From assembly GCA_018524725.1 (NCBI GenBank), contig JAEUWP010000549.1, positions 1-44,316 of the forward strand: 44,316 nt of DNA, given 5' to 3'. Position 1 is the stretch's first letter. Each line of letters begins with the position of its first letter. Below, piece by piece: positions 36,779 to 44,316 of this stretch. Source of the stretch: Podaxis mareebaensis (taxonomy: Eukaryota; Basidiomycota; Agaricomycetes; Agaricales; Agaricaceae). A program made the position numbers and the translations under genes. Below the pieces are notes generated by a model. It did not search any database and was not told the origin of the DNA. It was given only the letters and a program-made list of their open reading frames with translations.

Positions 36779-36803
36779 AGAGTCCCCAAAAGTTGGGGAC
36801 TCT
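36779..36803. repeat. Hairpin, 11 bp perfect stem, 3-base loop
   Basis: AGAGTCCCCAA (36779-36789), aag, TTGGGGACTCT (36793-36803). Lies inside the extra ORF. Confidence 0.95.
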
Positions 36804-37135
36804 ACCTCCGCGGCTGATGCGGTCTGATACATTGGTGCAGTCGTCATTATTTGATGATGACACCTTTGATTTGTTCTTGTTTTTCTTATGATGATTCTTT
36901 GTGGAATCATCATCATTGCTTGAGTATTCCAGGCCTGATAGTCGTTCGTCTGGGTCGTCTGGACTGTACTGGACAAACTCGTGATGTAGTCGGATTTCAG
37001 GCTCTGGGAGGAGAGTTCCTGGTGGGCATACCAGGATTGGTTGGCCAAAGGAGAGTCCTTCAAATAGGGACTCCGATGGAATGATGCCACTTGAGGTCTG
37101 TTTTATTGACCTCGATGGGGTTGTTTGAGGAGGTT

Positions 37136-37166
37136 CTGTCATGGGGACATCGATGTCCCCAGACAG
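37136..37166. repeat. 20-base perfect palindrome extended by 5 bp flanking arms
   Basis: TGGGGACATCGATGTCCCCA at 37142-37161 is its own reverse complement. Outside one unpaired A (37141), CTGTC at 37136-37140 pairs with GACAG at 37162-37166. Confidence 0.95.
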
Positions 37167-38275
37167 TACCTCCTTGATGTATGGTAAGGTGATGTTGGCT
37201 GGCAGTGGTGGTGGCTGATGTGAGGTTGAGATGGTTGGTGGAGGCGAAGGTTGACGACGTTGGTGAGGTAATGGTTTTACCTCATTACTGGTGTGTGGTG
37301 TCAGGGTCGTCGGAGTCTGTGGGGTGCTATGCACCCCCTGTTGAGATGATGTTGTCAATTGAGATGTTGCATGTCGTTTTGCAGGCCATTCTTCTTTGTG
37401 GTCTGACTTTTCATTTAGTTGTCATTGCAGGTTCGAGACCTGCCTCTGTAGTAAACTGTTTTGTCCTTCGAGCATGACAAAACAATCTTGCAGACTATGG
37501 AGCTTCATGAGAAGCTCCTCGATAATTGCATTACAAGCACCATGTCGGGAGCTGGTGCTTACTTCTGATATCAGGTCTATAGGTAGACCTGCTTCGTTGA
37601 GTCGGTTCATCAGCTCTTGGACATACTGGTTGTCCTCGAGCTCTATATCTACAGCTCTTTGCTTTCCTCGGGCTTTTGAGGAAAGGGCGGGCTGTGCTGA
37701 CTTGGTTGATTTCTGTTTGCCCTTGTCCTTAGAGGACAAGGGTGCTGGGGAGTTCTTTGTTCTACTCCTTCCTCAAGTCGAGGTGACTGAGGATGATTGA
37801 GATGGAGGAGCGTTGTTCCTCCCTATGTCAGTTGCCGATGATGATGTTGGGGCCAGTGTTGTTGGTCGTGGTGTTGTGGCTGGCCGATCTTGGGTCGGCG
37901 GTGACAGCTGCAGTTGCAGTGGAAGTGGTGGCATTTGTTGGATTGGTGCAGTGGTGGGTTGTTGTTATGGTGGGTATGGTGCCAATGGAGGAGGGTAGGG
38001 TCCATACAGTTGAGCGAAACTGTACATGTGTGGAGGAGGCGGGTAGAATGCAGGGTATGGGTAACCCTGCATGAAAGGTTGGGGTGGTGGAGGCATCGCA
38101 TGTAAATGTGATGGATCCATTTGATTTGGACCTTGTGGTATCGAGCCCACAAGGTTAGATAGTAGCGCTTGCTGGGCAGCGAGTTGCTGCCCATTGTGGT
38201 GAGGAACTGGGATCAGGTCAGGCGATACATCCATTGCCCTCCCCCCTTCGAGGCCCATTGGAGGGCCTCCAGGAT

Positions 38276-38303
38276 GTGCAGGGTGATTCGCATCACCCTG
38301 CAC
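38276..38303. repeat. Hairpin, 12 bp perfect stem, 4-base loop
   Basis: GTGCAGGGTGAT (38276-38287), tcgc, ATCACCCTGCAC (38292-38303). Near the start of the extra ORF. Confidence 0.95.
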
Positions 38304-38400
38304 TGATGTGTATTGTTGATTTTGGGTGTGTTGGGGTTGTTGCGCGTCCATGGTGGTGGTGTTGAAGTGAGGATGAATTAAAGTTATTTGTCCCATCTTT

Positions 38401-38457
38401 GTGTTCCCAAACATTGGGAACACGATCCTCAGGGTCAAGTGTCCAAATTTGGACACT
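38401..38457. repeat. Two adjacent hairpins: 10 bp stem, then a 20-base perfect palindrome
   Basis: GTGTTCCCAA, aca, TTGGGAACAC at 38401-38423; then AGTGTCCAAA/TTTGGACACT at 38438-38457 with no loop. They lie between the end of the chromodomain frame and the first Met of the extra ORF. A third hairpin, CCATGGAT...ATCCATGG, follows at 38468-38495 across the pol TGA. Confidence 0.95.
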
Positions 38458-38477
38458 GTCAATTTTTCCATGGATAG

Positions 38478-38783
38478 TCATTGACTGATCCATGGTAATT
38501 GTCGAATTGAGTTAGCACCTTTCAGCTCTAGATACCAATCTAGAGCTGCTAGGTCTTTACAATGGCAATATGGCTCCCATGTCATATCGCCTAGACTCCA
38601 GCATACCTGGAATTCTGCCTGGCCATCATTTGTGAAATGATGACCGATGATTTCGTCGATGAACCATTCATGTTCATTGTCTATGCCAAAGTCGTAGGGT
38701 TCCGGTTTATTTTGGCTAGGGAATAGTGTATCGTCTGATGCATTATAGGGCTGAAGCAATGATATGTGGAACGTCGGGTGTAT
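38478..38783 (-). pseudogene. Ty3 integrase C-terminus with chromodomain
   Basis: After IHPTFHISLLQPYN come EWFIDEIIGHHF, EFQVCWSLGDMTWEPYCHC and DLAALDWYLELKGA: the chromodomain pattern (aromatic...I...F.V.W...D.TWEP). Chromodomains on integrase mark chromoviruses and direct insertion to modified histones. A TGA at 38784 precedes it and a TGA at 38478 ends it; reading continues in the same frame into the extra ORF. Whether the 38478 TGA is the natural pol stop or another decayed CGA cannot be told here. Confidence 0.85.
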
Positions 38784-40199
38784 TCAACATTCCTGCAGGG
38801 CTGGTGGTAGCTCGAGATGGTAGTTAGACGTCTCAGGTTTGGCTTCCAGGACCTTAAAGGGTCTGATGAACTTTGGGCAGAGCTTTCGAGCTCTGCCTTT
38901 CGGCAAGTTCAGGTTTTTGGTGGAGAGGAATACCAGATCCCTGACTTTAATGTCGGGTTTGGGCCCTCTCTTTTTGTTCACCTGGTGGGTTTGAAAAACC
39001 TGCGCTTCTATGATGGTGTCATGAGCAGATGCCAAGTTTATCAGGGTGGCTTCGGCAAATAGTCTAACACCCTTAGGGGGTGTTAGGTCGCCCCGTATTT
39101 CTTGGATCATACTGGGCATGTATCCACTGTTCAATTCGAACAGTGCGTACCCAGTAGTGGCTGATATACTCGAGTTTATAGCAAACTTGGTCATGGGTAC
39201 CTTGTCTACCCAGTTTTTCTGGTCATGGCTGACCGTTGCTCGGAATATCTGTCCGATATTCTGGTTCATGTGTTCAGTCTGTCTGTCTGTTTGTGGGTGG
39301 AATGATGTGGACATTAGGAGCTTGGCTCCTAAAATTTTATGGAGTTCTATCCACCAAACGGAGGTGAACTTTGAATCTCGATCGCTTACAATTGAACTAG
39401 GGAGGCCATGTAGCCTCACGATCTCTCATAGGTAGATCCAAGATAACTCGGATGCTTTCATCTGCATATGTACTGGGATCAGGTGTACCATACTCATCAT
39501 TCTACAAATGACGACCCAGAGGTAGTCAAAGCCTTTGGATTCAGGGAATGGACCAACGAAGTCCATTCCAATGGAATGCCAAGGTTTGGTTGGGACTGGT
39601 AGTGAGTGCAGTGTCCCGGAAGGTTTCGTATTTGAGACCTTCGAGCATTGACATATTTTGCATGTTCTGCAGAACATGTGTGCATCTTTGGCTAATTTTG
39701 GCCACCAGTACCACCTTCAGAGGTACTCTGCTGTCTGTTGATCACTGAAGTGACCAATGATCTCGTGAGCTTTATTCAAAAGCTCTGTAATTAAGGATCG
39801 ATTGTTGGGAACACATACTACCTCCTGTCCTTGGGGGGTAGTTCTTTGAATAATACTGTCATCATTGATGGTAAAACCACTGTATTTCTCAGGTGCTTCA
39901 AGCACCGCTGAAAATACGGGGTCAGATGCATATCCCAATGTGATTGTATTCGTCACATTGCTTGGGAGCTCCATTGGAGCTTTGGTGGTGACGTTACCCA
40001 TTAATGCATCTCCTAGTGTTGGGGACTCAGCGAGTCGTCCTTGTGGCTCCTGTTGAGCAACCTGTCTCTGGGTTGCTTCTTGAAGCTCACGAGCTTTGAT
40101 CTCTCATTCTTCCTGCCGTTCACGTAGGCAGTTGCTTCGCTGCAATGGTGGCTCAACCATTGCCTTGACTCTGTTGAGGAGATGCTCGATTTCCTCGGT
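38784..40199 (-). pseudogene. Ty3 integrase
   Basis: Zinc-binding HHCC part: HEIIGHFSDQQTAEYL and MFCRTCKICQ. Catalytic DDE core: GMDFVGPFP (first Asp), SDRDSKFTSVWW (second Asp) and FHPQTDRQTEH (Glu). The extension RKLCPKFIRPFKVLE is the GPF/Y-type segment. The catalytic residues are intact. In-frame TGAs lie at 40104, 39717, 39426 and 38784, at positions such as YL-stop-RWYWWP where arginine is usual. TEHMNQNIG stands where relatives have an arginine (CGN to CAN change). Confidence 0.88.
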
Positions 40200-40856
40200 T
40201 CATTGTAAGGGTAGATCCTCGCAGTGAGGATCAATTTTGTAGTCGACTTGGACATAGTCTCCAGGGGAATGTTCCTCTCCTGGGGTATCGCTTTTGAAGT
40301 AGCGAGACAAGCAGTCCACTACCTTGTTTCGTTCCCCTTTGACATAAGTGATGTCAAAGTTGAAGTGCGACAGGTAGTCCATCCATCATCGTTGTCGACT
40401 GGACAATCGTGTTTGGGTTTTGAAAAACTCAAGCGCTTTGTGATCCGTGATTACATGGATCTGATAACCAACAAGTTTATCTTCCCACTTCATTAGCGCT
40501 TCCAGAATCGCTAGTGTCTTGAGTTCGTGCATGGCATAGTTCTGCTGTGCTGGGGTGAACTTCTTGGACATGAACCCTGCTGGGCGGCAGTCTGCCCAGG
40601 TGGGTCCTTGTCCATACATAGCTCCGACACCTGTCTTAGAGGCGTCACAGATGATCCATATAGGTTCCCCAGTTCTGGGGTCTATCGGTTTGACGATGGG
40701 GGTTTTCTCACAGATCCTCTTCACCATGTCGAAACATCATTGGTGAAGGGGCCTCCAATGGAACAGGGTCCCATTCTGAGTGATTGCGAGCAGTGGCCTG
40801 GTGTATGCAGATACATCTGGCAAAAAGTTTGCCAGGTAGTTGACGAGTCCAACGAA
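40200..40856 (-). pseudogene. Ty3 RNase H
   Basis: Contains FVGLVNYLANFLPDVSAYT (RT connection), PIWIICDASKTGVGAMYGQ (first catalytic Asp), NYAMHELKTLAILEAL (Glu), ITDHKALEFFKTQ (Asp) and YVKGERNKVVDCLSR. TGAs lie at 40857, 40737, 40386 and 40200. NVQ-stop-FVGL and RQR-stop-WMDYL are places where arginine is normal. Confidence 0.88.
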
Positions 40857-41007
40857 TCATTGGACATTGGTATAGTTTCTGGGAGTGCGCCACTCCCTGA
40901 TGTGGGTCAATTTGTCTTTGTCTGGGTGTATCCCTTGGTCATCAATAATATGACCAAGGCAGTCAATGCGATCTGCATACAGATTGCATTTGGATTGTTT
41001 GACGTAT

Positions 41008-41041
41008 AGCTTGTGTTTGCGCAGTTGCTCAAACACAAGCT
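41008..41041. repeat. Hairpin, 12 bp perfect stem, 10-base loop
   Basis: AGCTTGTGTTTG (41008-41019), cgcagttgct, CAAACACAAGCT (41030-41041). Inside the RT coding region. Confidence 0.95.
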
Positions 41042-41094
41042 GTAGATGATCTTCGTGCTCATCTATCGAGTCAGAGAATATGAAGATGTCATCA

Positions 41095-41118
41095 AGGTAT
41101 ATGTGTACACATATACCT
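41095..41118. repeat. 24-base perfect palindrome over the RT catalytic motif
   Basis: AGGTATATGTGT (41095-41106) is followed directly by ACACATATACCT (41107-41118). On the coding strand it covers the codons just before and into IYLDD, the RT active site. Confidence 0.95.
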
Positions 41119-42302
41119 ATGACATCGTGAAATATAGCGGTCATTAACCGCTGAAAGGTTGCAGGGGCATTACAATCCCCCTGCTGCATTATGTTGCTAA
41201 CATACATGCCAGTGATTGTGGCAAATCCCATTTTGTCTATGTCTTCTAGACGTATTTGGACTTGTTCATAGGCATCAGTGAGATCGATTTTGGATTGATA
41301 TTGTGCTTGGGCGATGTCTTCTCGAATGACGTCTTGGTCTGGCAAGGGCGTGGCATCCTTGACAGTGTTTTCGTTTCATTGTTGTGCATCTATGACGGTT
41401 CGTAGTCAACCATCTTTCTTTGGAATGCACAGTAACAGCACCACTTGGGAGACATGTTGTGGCTCCCACCATCTTGCATTCACATAACAGTTGAGTTTCT
41501 GGTGAAACTCCCTGTGTAGAGATTGAGGGCATCGAGGAGTGAAGTAATTGTACTTCTTGTTCTCATCGATGAGGTTTATTTTGTGATTTACTTCACGAAA
41601 TGGTGGTAATTCATCGGGAGGACCTTGCATGATGTCCTCGAGTTCACTGAACCACTGTTGGTGCAGAGTTGGTATGTTTTTCTTGGAATACTGACCTTGT
41701 CACTCAGGGTGGCAATTCCTCTTTTCAGTGTTGATACGAGCATTTTGTATTCATGTTTCTGGGTTGTCTTCCACTGGAAGATGAGTGATGATCATACTGC
41801 GGAGTTGATCTCATACTATTTTATCAGGGTAATGTACCCTGGTAAACTCCTGGGTTTCGACTACATCGTCGAGGTTGGGTTGTGTAAACCCAGTCAAAGT
41901 TGGTAGTTTGTCCCCAGGACGATGCATTTCCCATATGCCGCAGACCATGGCATTCCATTCTGCGGGCATGTGGGGGTTGTAATACCACTCGAACATTGGG
42001 TTCTGAGCTGGTTTGTCTATCAAACGAGACTTGTATCTCGTTTTTTGTGGTCCATGAGGGGCATTTTGTCCCTCTTGATTTGGTGAAGGAGGCACTTTCT
42101 CTTTCAGTTTGTGTCTCTTGGAGGAGACCTTGTGTTCTTCTTGATCTATGTCCCCCCTTCAAGAGTTCATGGAACTCTTGACCTTTTCTAGGAGGTGACA
42201 GCTATCGTGGGGTAATGTTTCCCCTCTAGAACTTTGTTCGTCATCTCGAACTTCTTCTATGGATGTTTGATGAATATTATCTCGTCGGACATCCTCCACA
42301 AG

Positions 42303-43109
42303 TCAACTTGACTTGTTTTTGTCAGTTGCATGGTGGCGATGCAGGCGGGTATCTGATTCGCCAGTGAAGTTCACCACTGCTATGGTTTCGTTTCCGATTC
42401 TGACTTCATTCTTGATGAAGTCGAGGATGACATTATTTGTATGCATGAATGGTGTACCAATTATCATGTCATAGCAATCGAAGTTCGCTACATCTACATA
42501 TGTACGGGTACGTATGTTTCCAATAGCGACATTTACTGTCACTCCGTACTTGACAGTGGATCAACTGCCCACTGTCCCCAGCTGCAGTGTGTGAGGGTCT
42601 AATAGTTCATTGACCCTGATGCCAGCCACTTGTGCAAATGTGGGGGTTATGCTGGTAGTCGTACTACCGGAGTCCCACAGTGTCCAAGTGTCAATGCCAT
42701 TGATGCTGACGAGAGTGGCGAGACATTGTTTCTCACTGAGGGATGCTTGGGGCTGAAGGATCTTATCCTTCTCTTTATGGAGGGTGACATGACATACCCT
42801 CACTTCGTGGTCTGGTTTCTCACTGGGTTCGACAGTGAGAGCATCGACGACATCGAAGTCGTTGCAGTCTTTGCCATTGATGTCTTCTGCGTCACCAATC
42901 ATGGTGGTGAAATCATATTTGTCATCAACATCGGATCTGTAGTCTGATTTGATGACTTCGACTTGTACTAGTTCATCTCTGTTTGACAAACTAGGTTCTG
43001 GTTCTTCTTGGACCTCAATGTTGTCATCTGAGGTCGAGTCCTGTTCGATTTCTTCAACTTCTTGTTGAAGGACTTCTTCATCATTCACTGGAACAACTGT
43101 GTGCACGGC
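42303..43109 (-). pseudogene. Ty3 aspartic protease region
   Basis: After an acidic linker (residues rich in Glu, Asp and Ser from 43100 to 42820) comes LATLVSINGIDTWTLWDSG with the catalytic Asp-Ser-Gly, then FDCYDMIIGTPFMHTNNVIL, a typical retropepsin C-terminal half (IIG.PF). TGAs lie at 42561 and 42303. The segment between 42300 and 41640 links protease and RT, carries TGAs at 42159, 41811, 41751 and 41700, and has no known domain. Confidence 0.85.
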
Positions 43110-44316
43110 TCATACATAGCTGTGTCATTTCCCCTTCTCTGGGCATTCTTGTGCCCAGTGGCCATGTTTTCCACATTTGTAACAAGGCCCTTTCTCTGTG
43201 GCCTTGTTCCCTTGGTTCTGCTTAACAGGTACCTTGCTCTGTACCTGTGGTTTGAATTGAGCCTTGGGTTTATGTTGTCGAGGTGGAGGTCTTGACAGTC
43301 ACTTTGGAGGAAAGGCATTTGAGGATCACCTTAGTTCATGAGCAGGGATGCGATCCCATCCTATGGATACACAATGAGGGACCCATGCAGTCCTCGTTCT
43401 TGGTTCTGCTGCGGCAGGCTTCTTTGGGAAGCCTGCTGATGGTTCATGTGATCGAGAGGGTTTCAAAACCCTTTCGAAGAAGGCACTGCTTTGCATCCGA
43501 TTCTCATAATTGGCTGCGTGCACTACAAAGTCTTCAAGTTGATTCATTTCAGGTGACAGTCCTCTGTTGAACATGAGGAAGTGTCTCATAGTTTGCAGTA
43601 GACCTTCTAAGAAGGTCTCGATGAGAGAATAATCATCGGGATGGACTGCCATGTCTTGCGAGTAGCCCAAGATGGCATCGTAATAGTGTTGAATCCCTTC
43701 CTTGGGATTGTATTTGACTCCCTTGAGGCTTTCATGAGCCTCATGCATCAATGTCAGTCTGATAAATCTGTCATAGAGTGCCGTTATGACACTCTTGAAA
43801 GTCCAATCGTATTTACTACAATCTATGCTAAGTACATGGCAAACGAACATCTCTTTCACCTCTCCAACGAGATAGTATTGGAGGGTCAGGATATGTAAAC
43901 GGTCTGTGGTGGGGTTCTGTCCCCCCAGTCCCTTCATGGCGAAGTCGGCACAGAGACTTGTCACAAATGACAATAAGTCTCTGAATTGGTGACTCCCTCC
44001 ATACAGCTCCAAGCTCTTTTCTGTGGGGAGCTTGTTCAATGAAGGTTTATAACCTTCAGGGTATTCAATTGGCTGTGCGAGGTATTGATCAATCATTCTA
44101 TGTAAATGATCATACATAAGATTATTGTAACTCTGGATGGATTGTACAATCCCCGGAGTTATGGACTCGTCGCATGCTTCTCTAACTAGGGAGTAATGGT
44201 GAGTCCCTCGATTTGGTGTTGGGAGTCGTGAGGTGTTATGCACCTCTCGTTCCTCCTCTTCTTCATCCTCTTCTTCTTCCTCTCTTACCGGAGGGAGGTT
44301 TCATAGAGGGTTTAGG
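43110..44316 (-). pseudogene. Ty3 gag with CCHC zinc knuckle, cut by the window edge
   Basis: A retrotransposon-gag-like helical region (about 44200-43430, including YDWTFKSVITALYDRFIRL and EAHESLKGVKYNPKEGIQHYY) is followed by basic residues and the zinc knuckle CYKCGKHGHWAQEC (about 43190-43145), which binds RNA. TGAs lie at 43326, 43299, 43125 and 43110. Upstream, at 44240-44290, an acidic run (EEEEEDEEEEERE) precedes HNTSRLPTPNRG. The gag start, 5' leader and 5' LTR are outside the window. Confidence 0.88.

Larger units (their letters stand above)
35220..38351 (-). pseudogene. Extra ORF downstream of pol in the Ty3 element, unknown function
   Basis: About 1,044 codons from MDAQQPQHTQNQ to a TGA at 35220, in the same frame as gag and pol, interrupted by one TAA (37965) and TGAs at 37773, 37422, 36756, 36699 and 35748. 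Order: Gln/Pro/Tyr-rich N-terminus (MPPPPQPFMQGYPYPAFYPP); basic segment (SSKDKGKQKSTKSAQ, KARGKQRA); coiled-coil-like stretch (ELMNRLNEAGLPIDLISEV, LLMKLHSLQDCFVMLEGQN); Pro/Ser/Thr linker; acidic then Lys/His-rich run; then a compact C-terminal domain of about 330 residues (TPRQVIRLWQFMNNRHINIH, LLRQLYHIASSTLPEHHDDA, FGYGLGHALSPDD, ISWVDHSYLFGLWWLNHTY, PPAIPEWDGWRHPTHDDINR). I have the impression similar hypothetical proteins recur in agaric genomes. No signal peptide or membrane segment is seen, so it is not an obvious env. Confidence 0.75.
40857..41640 (-). pseudogene. Ty3 reverse transcriptase
   Basis: Contains VLLLCIPKKDG, KIDLTDAYEQVQI (catalytic Asp), NAPATFQRLM and IYLDDIFIFSDS (YxDD), then LYVKQSKCNLYADRIDCLGHII. 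TGAs at 41406 and 41376 break KKDG-stop-LRTVIDAQQ-stop-N; relatives have Arg at both stops, and the QQ contains a CGA to CAA type change. The YLDD region is encoded across a 24-base perfect palindrome (41095-41118). Confidence 0.9.

Noticed and set aside
35220..38351. Extra ORF as an envelope gene
   Set aside because: No signal peptide, membrane helix or glycoprotein-like cysteine pattern is visible; only its position resembles env.
39270..39295. CTGT-type simple repeat in the integrase
   Set aside because: Only a few imperfect units inside a coding region; no sign of function.
35220..44316. TGA read as an amino acid (altered genetic code or selenocysteine)
   Set aside because: Host genes here (rgd1, nup85, tpt1-like) end in TGA, and the TGA sites fit decayed CGA codons. 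Deamination is simpler.

Overview
The window looks like nuclear DNA of a mushroom-forming basidiomycete (Agaricomycetes). The evidence is many 50-60 base introns with GT...AG ends, a divergent histone H3/H4 pair, basidiomycete-type F-box paralogues, and Ty3 and copia retrotransposons. No bacterial-style operons are present. Gene models were built by hand by joining exons so that the reading phase closes and conserved motifs line up.

Layout. 1-75: intron-containing tRNA-Ala (minus, cut by the window edge). 292-1528: divergent H4 (minus) and H3 (plus) with facing TATA boxes. 1918-2852 (minus): conserved protein of unknown function with a C-terminal membrane segment. 3718-6311 (plus): 17-exon sirtuin with three micro-exons. 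6312-9740: no gene I can support. 9741-12572 (minus): nucleoporin Nup85, 11 exons. 12796-14600 (minus): argininosuccinate synthase, 9 exons. 14601-17894: no gene I can support. 17895-18827 (plus): probable mitochondrial protein of unknown function. 18828-20614: no gene I can support. 20615-21572 (minus) and 21661-24499 (plus): a divergent Tpt1-like RNA 2'-phosphotransferase and an F-BAR/RhoGAP protein (Rgd1 type), with start codons only 88 bases apart.

Right half. 25000-26620 is repeat-derived, palindrome-rich DNA ending in a Ty3 reverse-transcriptase fragment. 26794-32260 is a cluster of three related F-box genes: the first is intact, and the other two are broken by single extra bases in homopolymer runs. 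32560-34866 (minus) is the 3' part of a copia element. 34867-44316 (minus) is most of a Ty3 chromovirus: 3' LTR, a very large extra ORF downstream of pol, chromodomain, integrase, RNase H, RT, protease and gag, running off the right edge. It probably inserted into the copia element.

Most unusual signals. (1) The Ty3 element is packed with short perfect hairpins. I list 16 with stems of 10-12 bp and about 30 more with stems of 8-9 bp in about 9.4 kb. (2) Gag, pol and the extra ORF lie in one uninterrupted frame of about 9 kb with no frameshift; 27 of the 28 in-frame stops I located are TGA, mostly where the families expect arginine, as CGA to TGA decay of methylated CpG would produce. (3) The extra ORF (about 1,040 codons) sits where an env gene would be and matches no function I know. 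(4) Several hairpin stems carry a single G-T pair exactly at a former CpG, so the hairpins appear older than the deamination.
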